From contig NZ_QEWN01000109.1 of assembly GCF_006124995.1 (NCBI RefSeq), forward strand, positions 50,947 to 114,946: a stretch of 64,000 nucleotides of DNA, written 5' to 3'. The position numbers and the translations under genes are program-made. The stretch's first letter is position 1. Each line of letters opens with the position of its first letter. Positions 56,855-64,000 of the stretch are shown here, in pieces. The notes beneath the pieces were generated by a model, which was given only the letters and a program-made list of their open reading frames with translations, was not told the DNA's origin and searched no databases. The DNA comes from Vibrio sp. Hep-1b-8. GTDB taxonomy: Bacteria; Pseudomonadota; Gammaproteobacteria; Enterobacterales; Vibrionaceae.

Positions 56855-57560
56855 ATATAACAAAAAAGGCCGCCACCTACTTCGCGAAAAATCTAAAGTA
56901 GATTACTACGAATTTATGCTCGAACACCTGCTGTGCTTCAATGTTGTCCGTATGGCTAAGGTGTTCGGGGTTTCTCGAAGTGGATTTTATTACTGGATTA
57001 AGCACCGCCACAAGGCCATCCAGCGCGAGGCTAATCGCCAAGGGCTTGATACCAAGGTCAAGGAGGCTTTTGACAGCAGCAAAGGCCGAGATGGCGCGAG
57101 GCGCATCCAGAAAGAGCTGGCTGAGAATGGTGATAGCCATAATGTCAAAACCATTGCCGCCAGTATGAAGCGTCAGGATTTGACTCCGAAAGCCGCACGC
57201 AAGTTTAAATGTACAACGGACAGCAAGCATAAAATGCCTGTCGTTCCAAACTTGTTGGCTCAGGACTTTAACGCTACAGCTCCGAACCAAAAGTGGGCGG
57301 GTGATATTACATATCTTGCCACAAGTGAAGGCTGGCTATATTTAGCGGTCATTATTGATCTTTACTCACGTCAGGTGATCGGCTGGTCTATGGATACCAG
57401 AATGACGGCTACGCTGGTCAGCGATGCGCTATCAATGGCCTTGTTCCGTCGAGGATTCCCTGAGCAGGTTATCGTTCACAGTGATCGAGGTAGCCAGTAT
57501 TGTTCAAAAGACTACCGAGACCTCATAACTGCTTATAACCTAAAGCAAAGTATGCATCAG
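56815..57560 (+). mobile_element. IS3-family fragment: orfA end plus most of orfB
   Basis: The orfA tail reads RQLAEQAEELDITKKAATYF up to a stop at 56899. A slippery A-AAA-AAG at 56862-56868 is the expected -1 frameshift site into orfB. OrfB runs from before the ATG at 56916 and shows DDE motifs (WAGDITYLATSEGWLYLAVI, then VIVHSDRGSQYCS) but lacks its final Glu region. At about 57,550-57,565 it switches to IS5-type sequence, and the reading continues out of frame to 57644. Both ends are missing. Confidence 0.8.
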
Positions 57561-57564
57561 AGCA

Positions 57565-57872
57565 AAGGTAGAGCACCCGTTTCGCATTATCAAATGTCAG
57601 TTCGGCTTCATCAAAGCACGCTACAAGGGACTGATGAAAAATGACTCACAGTTAACCATGTTATTCACTTTGGCAAACCTGTTTAAAGTAGACCAGATGT
57701 TGCGACGACAGCCAAGATCTGTCTGAAATCCGGGAATGGCCCGGAATGGGGCCAAAATCCGGCTTAAAACGCCCATTAATTGGCCTAAATTCGACATTTA
57801 GCGTGTGAAATTTAGGCTGGCAAAGTAAAGGCTTGATAAAGACCTAAATTGCAGGACTTATTAGCACCTTCC
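57565..57872 (+). mobile_element. IS5-family fragment: transposase C-terminus and right end
   Basis: Codons from 57565 to a stop at 57724 read [20 protein letters not shown], then [19 protein letters not shown], the C-terminal end of an IS5-family transposase. About 146 bp of non-coding DNA follows to a terminus whose inverse begins GGAAGGTGCTAATAAG, like known IS5-group ends, and it abuts CTAG, a typical IS5 target. The left part is replaced by the IS3 fragment. Confidence 0.7.
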
Positions 57873-58589
57873 CTAGTTTGATAACACAACTCGGGCATTT
57901 AATGGTTGTAATGGGCGGTTATTTTGTCCCATAACACTCATGAATTTGGATGCTTGTTCTTTTGAAAGCGATTGCGTGTCTTTTAACACGAACCAACGTA
58001 CACCTTCAGAGCAAGGCGGTGTAGTGAGTGAACCGTTGAAACGGTAATAGTGTGCGCTTTCTGGTAGCAGTTCACGAATTTTAAAACCATCACTGAAAAA
58101 ATCGGTGTTGTCTTTTTCTGGAATATGACGGATAAGCTGAGTCAGAGCGCTATTAGGTTGAGCTTCATCAAACATTACCGATATTACTGCCAGTTCTCCG
58201 TCACCATTAGCATGAACGAAATGGGCTTCCAGTGGATATTGATGATTTTTTATCATGTTTTCAGAAGGGGTATGGAAATGGAACTGTTGAAGCTCAAAGG
58301 TTTTACCATCGATGGTCAGTGTATTTTGACCATCAACTTGGGCTTGTAAGGTATGTCCATTGTTGGTGAATCCAATGACTTTACCAGAATACGAGATGTT
58401 AAGGGCTTCTAGTGTGGATTGTGTGGATTGTTCAATGTTGATTGGACTTTGGTTTTTTGTCATCGAACAATCTTGTGCGAATGTTCCCCAATGCGCAGGC
58501 CCATGCTGATCATCATAACCCCATTCTGATGCGTAGGCGCTACCTAGTGTAAGGAAAGATAGTGATAACGTGAGTAGTGTTTTTTTCAT
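57873..58589 (-). CDS. Periplasmic alpha-class carbonic anhydrase
   Basis: 238 residues interconverting CO2 and bicarbonate. Signal peptide MKKTLLTLSLSFLTLGSAYA, then the alpha-CA fold (EWGYDDQHGPAHWG, NQSPINI). The zinc-binding His residues are in LQQFHFHTPSE and EAHFVHANG, and SLTTPPCSEGVRWFVL is diagnostic. I chose the ATG at 58589 because the signal peptide begins there; the frame extends 17 codons further up. Its stop codon TAG lies within the CTAG that borders the IS5 end. Confidence 0.93.
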   Translation of the reverse strand: MKKTLLTLSLSFLTLGSAYASEWGYDDQHGPAHWGTFAQDCSMTKNQSPINIEQSTQSTLEALNISYSGKVIGFTNNGHTLQAQVDGQNTLTIDGKTFELQQFHFHTPSENMIKNHQYPLEAHFVHANGDGELAVISVMFDEAQPNSALTQLIRHIPEKDNTDFFSDGFKIRELLPESAHYYRFNGSLTTPPCSEGVRWFVLKDTQSLSKEQASKFMSVMGQNNRPLQPLNARVVLSN

Positions 58590-58731
58590 TTGAATAACGT
58601 CTCTTAGTTTCTTGTATGTCGATAGGGATAATACACACACGCGAACGTTATCGATTGGCTAAAATTCAAATATGACAAACATTTAACTTAGTTTGTCGCC
58701 TTGTTTATTTAGTGTTGCCTTTTGTCTCTAG
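58590..58731. other. Carbonic anhydrase upstream region
   Basis: AT-rich region that should hold the carbonic anhydrase promoter. No further gene or named site seen. Confidence 0.4.
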
Positions 58732-58899
58732 GGCTTTGTTGCATAATTTGGTCAGAGAACCAAACTGCCTGCAATTGATTAATTCTTATACAACACACTG
58801 AGTTTCAGGCATACCAAGCCCTGTAAGTTTGTTCAGCGCTTTAATCATGGCGTAAGTGATAGCACTTAAAGCAGGGGTAAACCAAGAGTGACAATACTT
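58732..58899 (-). mobile_element. Internally deleted IS5-family (IS903-like) remnant
   Basis: Starts with a terminal-repeat-like GGCTTTGTTGCATAATTTGG at 58732-58751. On the minus strand the end of a transposase frame is readable: LSAITYAMIKALNKLTGLGM, then PETQCVV and a stop at 58786. Only about 38 codons are left, and the segment before them (WFTPA) seems joined from elsewhere in the gene. The other end is lost at the recombinase gene. Confidence 0.65.
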
Positions 58900-59556
58900 C
58901 TAATCTTGTTTAGGGGGATTGAAGCCCAATGAACGCTCATTTGCCAACTTCTTAGCCACTCGTATCACTGTACGATCCGATACATTGGTGAGTTTAGCGG
59001 TATCGCGAATACTGAGCTTATTGATAACTCGTAGTTGATAGATTTTTTCGTGTAGATCTAAGTCAGCTTGCCGCCCTCTATATTTACCTTCCCCTTTGGC
59101 TTTATTTATACCTTCAGCCTGACGGCGGCGGCGATCTTTGTAATCTTTCCTTGCGATAGCCGCTAACATATCCATCATCATGCTATTTATCGCTTTGATC
59201 ATCGATCCGGTAAATTCATCGGTAATTTGGGGAGAGAACGCGATATGACTGGTTGGCAAATCCAGGCTAATCACTTTGAGTTCTTTCTCGTGCAGCATTT
59301 GTTTTAATGTGAACCAACTTTTCTCATCCAGACGAGAAAGCCTGTCTATTTGTTCAATGATGATTGCATCGCCTTTCGCAGCATCATCAAGTAAACGAAG
59401 AAGCTCAGGTCTTTGTAGTGAAGCACCTGATTCATTTTCAATGTACCAACCAGCTATGCGAAACCCTTTTTCCTGTACAAAACTACGTAAGGTGCTCTGT
59501 GCTCGTTTTGCATTTTGGTTGCTTGTTGATGCTCTAAGATAGCCAAAGATGTACAT
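58900..59556 (-). CDS. Serine recombinase (resolvase/invertase family)
   Basis: 218 residues. The N-terminal catalytic domain shows FGYLRAS with nucleophile S10, then EQIDRLSRLDEKSWFTLKQM. The long helix is near 125-150 and a C-terminal HTH of Hin type near 178-205 (LSIRDTAKLTNVSDRTVIRV). It resembles Tn3-type resolvases and invertases. No matching transposase or invertible segment is recognised beside it, so it looks stranded among IS remnants. Apparently intact. Confidence 0.88.
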   Translation of the reverse strand: MYIFGYLRASTSNQNAKRAQSTLRSFVQEKGFRIAGWYIENESGASLQRPELLRLLDDAAKGDAIIIEQIDRLSRLDEKSWFTLKQMLHEKELKVISLDLPTSHIAFSPQITDEFTGSMIKAINSMMMDMLAAIARKDYKDRRRRQAEGINKAKGEGKYRGRQADLDLHEKIYQLRVINKLSIRDTAKLTNVSDRTVIRVAKKLANERSLGFNPPKQD

Positions 59557-59814
59557 AATCGGTCCGAAGTGACATTTAAGTTATGATCTAATTTAGCATG
59601 ACATATAGGTCATGACAAATATATAAAAACTGCCACTTTTTATGTGTGATCATAGGGTATACCCAAAATTCATAGATTTTTTTTACAAATCCAATTTACA
59701 GTATCGATGACCAACAGAATGTGCCTTCTAACTGTATTTATCACACTTAAATAGTACTTTTTGATATCAATATCCTGGTAATTTATAACAATGAACGAGA
59801 TCGAATACTTGAAC
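59557..59814. other. AT-rich region between recombinase and IS66
   Basis: 258 bp without a credible gene. It contains a small palindrome 41 bp upstream of the recombinase start: ATGAC-ATATAG-GTCAT at 59598-59613, with ATGACA repeated directly at 59612-59617. This could be an operator or part of a res-like site. The rest shows nothing I can name. Confidence 0.35.
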
Positions 59815-60082
59815 GTAAGCGCCCCATGATCACACGGGGCGACACTGCTAGTGTTTGAAGTTCCAAGGCAGGAGCGCATCGATATCTGGCTCCGCTTTCG
59901 CCAGCTCTTTCATACACTTGACCATGTAGTCGTAAAGGATAAGACCATTGGCTTTCGCGGTCTCGACGATACTGTAAAGCATCGCACTCGCTTCAGCTCC
60001 ATTGGGATTGGTCGAGAAGAGCCAGATGGTATGACCTTATATACTAAGACTCACCTATGGTGCATTTTTGGAGGTCATCAAT

Positions 60083-61201
60083 ATGAAATCCGTCAACTAC
60101 TCTGCTTACATTGGGCTAGATGTACACAAGGACACTATTGCCGTTGCGGTTGCAAACCCAGAACGGCAAGGGGAAGTGCGATTCTATGGCAATATTTCTT
60201 CAGCAAAAGACTCCGTCATTCGGCTAATGAAGAAGCTCATCAAGCTCCACGGCTCTATTCTTGTCTGCTACGAAGCAGGACCTACTGGCTATGGACTATA
60301 TCGATTGTTGCTCAGCATGAATATCGATTGTACCGTTGTTGCCCCCTCTAGAATTCCTAAGATATCGACTAATAAGATCAAAAATGATCATCGAGATGCA
60401 GTTGCTCTCGCTCGACTATTAAGAGCGGGTGAGTTGGTAGATGTCTGGGTTCCCGACATGACACATGAAGCTATGCGCGATCTAGTTAGAGCTAGAAGCT
60501 GTGCGAAAAAAGATACTAAGGTTGCTAAGCAACGTATCCAGAGTATTCTTCTGAGAACAGGAAAACGTTACGAGAAAAAAATGTGGACTGTTCGCCACCG
60601 AGTATGGCTCGCAAATCAATCTTTTCCTATCGCCTCCCAGCAAATAGCATACGAGCATTATCGACAGAGCTTAGAGCAAATAGAAAATCGAATAGAGCAA
60701 CTAGACCAAGAAATTGATCGATTACTACCTAATTGGTCCTTATACAACCTCGTCAATCAGTTACAAGCGTTAAAAGGTGTTGGTCGTACCATCGCTATCT
60801 CTGTAGCGACTGAACTCGGAGACTTTTCACGATTTAGTAATCCTAAGCAAATTATGGCATTCCTTGGCCTAATACCTGGTGAGTACTCTAGTGGTAGCAC
60901 TACTCGTAAATTCGGAATTACTAAAGCTGGTAATGTTGAGTTAAGACGGCTGCTGTATGAGGCAGCATGGGCTTACAGGAATAATGCAAAAGTTGGTAAC
61001 TGGTTAGTGACTTACCGTCCCGACAGCGTCTGCCAAGAGGCCAAAGATATTTCTTGGAAGGCTCAGCAAAGGTTGTGCTTTCGCTATCGGAGCTTAGTTG
61101 CTAAGGGAAAGAAATCACAAGTCGCCATTACTGCTGTTGCAAGAGAATTGCTTGGCTTTATGTGGGATATTGCTGTATCCACACGGAGCCAGAAAGCATA
61201 A
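60083..61201 (+). CDS. IS110-family DEDD transposase
   Basis: 372 residues. N-terminal RuvC-like DEDD domain (YIGLDVHKDTIAVAVANPER with D13, CYEAGPTGYGLYR, KIKNDHRDAVALARLLRAGE), a coiled-coil middle, and a C-terminal domain with the catalytic-Ser region SGSTTRKFGITKAGNVELRR. ATG at 60083 chosen because GGAGG lies 8 nt upstream. Such recombinases act with a structured bridge RNA encoded in the element. Apparently intact, so the element may still be active. Confidence 0.92.
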   Translation: MKSVNYSAYIGLDVHKDTIAVAVANPERQGEVRFYGNISSAKDSVIRLMKKLIKLHGSILVCYEAGPTGYGLYRLLLSMNIDCTVVAPSRIPKISTNKIKNDHRDAVALARLLRAGELVDVWVPDMTHEAMRDLVRARSCAKKDTKVAKQRIQSILLRTGKRYEKKMWTVRHRVWLANQSFPIASQQIAYEHYRQSLEQIENRIEQLDQEIDRLLPNWSLYNLVNQLQALKGVGRTIAISVATELGDFSRFSNPKQIMAFLGLIPGEYSSGSTTRKFGITKAGNVELRRLLYEAAWAYRNNAKVGNWLVTYRPDSVCQEAKDISWKAQQRLCFRYRSLVAKGKKSQVAITAVARELLGFMWDIAVSTRSQKA

Positions 61202-61455
61202 AATTTGCCTGAAAGTGAAGAAGATCAAGGTGAGTAATCCTCGTTAAGAATTTAAGTCGACCACTCGGTTAGATACTAGCAGCCAGATAGAGGTAAACTC
61301 ATTACAAAAACCATGTTGGGGCTAAAGATCCCCGAATAAGAGTATGTATAACCCAAGTAATTGCTGATTCACTTTCAGGCGATTCTAGCGTTGAAAACAT
61401 GCCTCGCCTCACAGAGGAGAGAGAGGTTTTGTCGAAAAACTTGAAAAAGGTCATA
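61202..61455 (+). ncRNA. Candidate bridge-RNA region of the IS1111-like element
   Basis: About 254 bp between the transposase stop and the right subterminal repeat carry no ORF in the element. In the IS1111 subgroup the bridge RNA that selects donor and target DNA is encoded in this 3' region, in contrast to other IS110 elements. I have not folded it. The placement rests on the family layout, not on a visible structure. Confidence 0.4.
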
Positions 61456-62736
61456 AGAGTTCTTTCTGCCAATAACCAGCGGCTTAATGGCGCGTTCAGC
61501 ACGGTTATTGTCTATCGATAAGTGACCGTCATCGATATAACGAATGAGCTTTGGCCATTGACCAAGAGTGTACTTTATCGCTTTACCCAGCGGGCTAGAC
61601 TCAAGCACTTGTTGAGTTGTCATCCATTCGTAAAGCTCATCGAGTATCGGTTTGGCGTCTGTTTGACGCTCTGCTCTTCGTTTTTCAGCAGACTCACCTT
61701 TTAAGCGTGATTCTATCCCATAAAGCTTCTGGATTTTGGCCAGCGCTTTACCTGACTTGCCTTTGCCTTGAAGCTTTTTCGCGTCCATGAACTTACGCCG
61801 TGCATGCGCAAAGCAACCGACATTGGTGACGAGATGAAGCCCATCATAAGCACCATAACCATCGGTTTGCAGATAGCCATCATAGTTACCCAAGAAGGCA
61901 ACAGGGCACGACCTCGCGCGACTGTTTTGATAGTCGTACAAGGCGATATTCTTCACATTGGGGAGTGCAGCTTCTGGCGAGTCCGCGCCCGAGCAGTAGA
62001 GCCACATGTAACATTGTTTATCTTCTTTGAGGACATTGAGCGGCGTTTCATCTGCCTGAACCACCACTTGTTGAAGTAAGTGCTCTTTTAGGGCGGCATA
62101 GAGTGGTTTGAACTTCTCACTGACTTGGATAACCCACCTTGCCATGGTGGTTCGTGATAGTTCGATACCCGATTGGGTAAACAGCGATTCTTGGCGATAC
62201 AGTGGCATCGCGTATTGATATTTACCGAGGATGATATTGGCCAGTAAGCTTTCTGTGGCGAAGCTCTTAGGGATAATGCTTTGTGGCGCTGGCTTTTGAG
62301 CGATGCGGCTGTTGTCCTGAGTTTGCTCGCACTGGCGACAAGCATATTTAGGACGAATATATTCCAGCACTTTGAGCACCGCTGGCGTGAACTCAAGCTT
62401 TTCACTGCGGTCTTCACCGATTTTATGCAGACTATGTTGGCAGCAAGCGCACTGCTTTTCATGGTCGTCTAAATCAAGTTCGATAACCTCACGAGGCAAG
62501 GTCTTTGGAAGTGGCTTGCGTTTACCCCGTTTCTTCGTTGTGGTGGTCGTCGTGACCACTTCAACCTCTTCTTCTTTAGCGGCTTCACATTCCGCTTCGT
62601 TGAAGAGGTCACCTTGGGATTCATCGTAAGGTTTTAACGCCTCCGAGCGTCTAGCGAACTGACGGTCGAAGGCCAGTTTGAGTTGTTCAAGTAGCGACTG
62701 GCGTTCTTGTTTCAATTGGATTTCTGACGCCATCAG

Positions 62737-62784
62737 CGCTTTCACCATCGCTTTCACCATCGCTTTCACCATCGCTTTCACCAT
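62737..62784. repeat. Four tandem 12-bp repeats inside tnpC
   Basis: CGCTTTCACCAT occurs four times without gaps (62737-62784), with a fifth partial copy. In the tnpC frame (minus strand) each unit encodes Ala-Met-Val-Lys, near the N-terminus. A likely slippage site; a 12-bp change keeps the frame. Confidence 0.9.
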
Positions 62785-62934
62785 CGCTTGTAGCTCGGCA
62801 ACATCTTGACTTTCTGGGTTGATATTTGGCGTCTTTTTCATGGCGTTGATTATACCCAAATCATGCCATGAATGCTTGGTGGATAAGGCTTTAATATCGA
62901 TTAAGTCATTGTAAAATCGTTTATTTCAATGGGT

Positions 62935-63252
62935 TTATGGCCGATAATCGGAACCTGAAAGCAGTCTCTCAAGCTCGAATTGAGTCAGGGTAAACACCTC
63001 ATTTTTCTCTTTTGTAGGCCACTTGTACTTGGCTTTTTCAAGGCGTTTATACCAGAGAGCAAAGCCTATTTTATCCCAATACAACACTTTGATTTTGTCG
63101 CGCTGTTTGTTGGTGAACAGGAACAGTGCGCCACTTCCTAAAGGTAAGTCGGTGTCACTTTCGATAATCGCAGCCAGGCCGTTGATAGACTTTCTAAAAT
63201 CGACGCTTTTACGATAGAGATAGATTTCGGGAGCGTTGAGCATACGTTTCAT
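62935..63252 (-). CDS. tnpB: IS66 accessory protein TnpB (Orf2)
   Basis: 105 residues of the IS66 Orf2 family (PEIYLYRKSVDFRKSINGLA, then WDKIGFALWYKRLEKAKY), required for IS66 transposition though not itself the transposase. Its ATG overlaps the tnpA stop (ATGA). Intact. Confidence 0.93.
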   Translation of the reverse strand: MKRMLNAPEIYLYRKSVDFRKSINGLAAIIESDTDLPLGSGALFLFTNKQRDKIKVLYWDKIGFALWYKRLEKAKYKWPTKEKNEVFTLTQFELERLLSGSDYRP

Positions 63253-63569
63253 GATAACGCACCGATAAGTTCTGCAAGATAGGTCGCTGGCGTGCCTTGT
63301 GGGATGCTCAGTTCAACATTGTTTACAAGTAGTGTCATGTTGGCCACTGCAATGTGAGTGGCTTGATACCTAGTGGTTTTTTCAACGACTTCTGCTTTAA
63401 CAAAGCCAACCGTGTTCGGTTTTTCGATGTGCTTTAACTGTTGGCGCTTAGCGTAAAAAGTGGAAAGGCTCAGTCCGTTACGTTCACAGAATAACCGTTG
63501 TGATAGCTGGCTAGATTCATAGTGTTCAAACAGGGTTCGCCATTCTTGGTTAGTGCGTTGTTTAGCCAT
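63249..63569 (-). CDS. tnpA: IS66 accessory protein TnpA (HTH)
   Basis: 106 residues with an N-terminal HTH pattern (WRTLFEHYESSQLSQRLFCE, then RNGLSLSTFYAKRQQL), the IS66 TnpA type. GGAG 7 nt before the ATG. First gene of tnpA-tnpB-tnpC. Intact. Confidence 0.9.
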   Translation of the reverse strand: MAKQRTNQEWRTLFEHYESSQLSQRLFCERNGLSLSTFYAKRQQLKHIEKPNTVGFVKAEVVEKTTRYQATHIAVANMTLLVNNVELSIPQGTPATYLAELIGALS

Positions 63570-63676
63570 TTCAAATCTCCTTTGGGTTGGAGGTTTGATC
63601 TTATTATTCGGGCTAGACGATTAGAATGCGGGTTTTATGACGCGCTTACGTATTACTCTGGCTGACGTATACCCAA

Positions 63677-64000
63677 TCAACTTGAAAATGCAGGCTTGAG
63701 TACCTGAAAATTATCATTGATTCGAGACGTCAGTGAACCTGCGATCTCTGGAAGAGTCACAGTAAAAAATTGATCGATGGCTTCCTTGAAGTCTCGTTTA
63801 TTTTTGAAGTAAACGTTATTCCTCGACTGCTCGTTCATTACCTTCCAAAGCCGCTCAATTGGGTTGAGGTTTGGACTGTAAGGTGGAAGATAATGTAGTT
63901 CGATATTTAGGACAAACGCTGCATCTTTGACTAAGTCACTGCGGTGATATCCCGCACCATCTAAGATGATATGAAGCTTATGGGCTAATGGATAACTCTC
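63677..64000 (-). CDS. IS630-family transposase, C-terminal part (runs out of window)
   Basis: 108 codons open to the window edge on the minus strand, ending at a stop at 63677. The sequence shows the DDE_3 core: IILDGAGYHRSDLVKD (second Asp), YLPPYSPNLNPIERLWKVMN (final Glu in NPIE) and a short C-terminal tail. The N-terminal HTH and first Asp lie beyond base 64,000. It lies 27 bp outside the IS66 end. Confidence 0.88.
   Translation of the reverse strand, partial: ESYPLAHKLHIILDGAGYHRSDLVKDAAFVLNIELHYLPPYSPNLNPIERLWKVMNEQSRNNVYFKNKRDFKEAIDQFFTVTLPEIAGSLTSRINDNFQVLKPAFSS

Larger units (their letters stand above)
60026..61459 (+). mobile_element. IS110-family element, IS1111-like
   Basis: About 1434 bp bounded by the two halves of the IS66 tnpC. 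TATGACCTT (60030-60038) and its inverse AAGGTCATA (61447-61455) lie a few bases inside the ends, the subterminal inverted repeats expected of the IS1111 subgroup. One G is ambiguous at the junction (60025/61459) and no longer duplication exists, as usual for IS110. The 5' non-coding part is short (about 55 bp) and the 3' part long (about 255 bp), also the IS1111 layout. Confidence 0.8.
59848..62841 (-). pseudogene. tnpC: IS66 transposase TnpC interrupted by an IS1111-like element
   Basis: The gene starts at ATG 62841 and reads normally through DDE-type motifs (VVQADETPLNVL, LQTDGYGAYDGL, NNRAERAIKPLVIGRKN). It is cut at that last block by the insertion at about 60026-61459. It resumes as WLFSTNPNGAEASAMLYSIV and ends LLPWNFKH at 59848. 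Precise excision would give about 519 codons, a normal TnpC. As it stands the protein ends in foreign codons and lacks its C-terminal domain. Confidence 0.85.
59815..63649 (-). mobile_element. IS66-family element, split by an IS1111-like insertion
   Basis: Both ends start GTAAGCGC reading inward (59815 onward, and the inverse ending at 63649), the typical IS66 terminus, with imperfect matching beyond. It carries tnpA, tnpB and tnpC on the minus strand. Without the inserted 1.43-kb element it would be about 2.4 kb, a normal IS66 size. Flanking 8-mers (ACTTGAAC and GTATTACT) do not match, so no target duplication is visible. Confidence 0.85.

Noticed and set aside
56877..57290. 137-codon minus-strand frame opposite the IS3 orfB
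   Set aside because: Shadow of a recognisable IS3 transposase.
59670..60351. Open frames at 59670-59879 and 59851-60351 as genes
   Set aside because: They read across the IS66 tnpC tail and the start of the IS110 transposase in wrong frames.
59655..63680. TATACCCAA present at about 59,656, 62,854 and 63,669 as a possible shared IS end
   Set aside because: The match stops after 9 bases and the positions do not bound any one element, so I do not treat it as a terminal repeat.
39960..64000. Prophage
   Set aside because: No capsid, tail, terminase or lysis genes; the PAAR protein fits T6SS better than a phage tail here.

Overview
The window looks like a chromosome segment of a Vibrio-type gammaproteobacterium. 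The evidence is gene content and order: a monomeric isocitrate dehydrogenase next to rluE, cspD divergent from clpS-clpA, a torECA trimethylamine N-oxide (TMAO) operon, ruvC-ruvA-ruvB, cydAB-cydX-ybgE running into ybgC-tolQRAB-pal-cpoB, nadA and alaE. I cannot name the species from the sequence alone.

Bases 1-39,960 are core chromosome. In order they hold a membrane diguanylate cyclase (cut by the window edge), rluE, icd, cspD, clpS-clpA, a YdcF protein, a small dehydrogenase with a LysR remnant, an orphan solute-binding protein, the formate channel focA, an orphan FetB permease, torE-torC-torA for anaerobic TMAO respiration, a second solute-binding protein, a porin, a GH36 alpha-galactosidase, the Holliday-junction genes ruvCAB, cytochrome bd oxidase, the Tol-Pal envelope system, nadA, a potassium channel, a UPF0149 protein, a hybrid histidine kinase, alaE and tRNA-Ser(GGA). 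Several genes fit low-oxygen life (focA, torECA, cydAB). The cydA upstream region carries two perfect FNR-type boxes exactly 50 bp apart.

Bases 39,960-56,900 are an accessory region starting at the tRNA-Ser gene. Its first part, on the minus strand, looks like an orphan type VI secretion (T6SS) effector cassette: an unrecognised 230-aa gene, a PAAR protein with a membrane-inserting C-terminus, a membrane immunity-like gene, then a PAAR-less toxin-tip-like ORF followed by a second immunity-like gene related to the first. Next come an acetyltransferase, small hypotheticals and a decayed gene. After those, an LRAT-like enzyme gene stands divergent from a Xre regulator, across a palindromic operator candidate. 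Then follows a defence operon: an Mrr-type endonuclease, type I restriction hsdR-hsdM-hsdS, an AAA ATPase translationally coupled to hsdS, a DUF4276 (Toprim-like) partner, and a third restriction-associated ATPase that is truncated.

Bases 56,820-64,000 are an insertion-sequence (IS) graveyard around an alpha-carbonic anhydrase and a serine recombinase. An IS3 fragment is fused to an IS5-family fragment. Then come a second IS5-type remnant, a complete IS66 element whose tnpC is split by an IS110-family (IS1111-like) element, and the end of an IS630-type transposase running out of the window. The most interesting items are the tandem toxin/immunity cassette, the ATPase/Toprim pair inside the restriction operon, the LRAT/Xre pair and the IS1111-like element with its likely bridge-RNA region. 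In the core they are a possible small protein gene between ruvC and ruvA, a double DnaA box and a 16-20 bp motif shared by three promoter regions.
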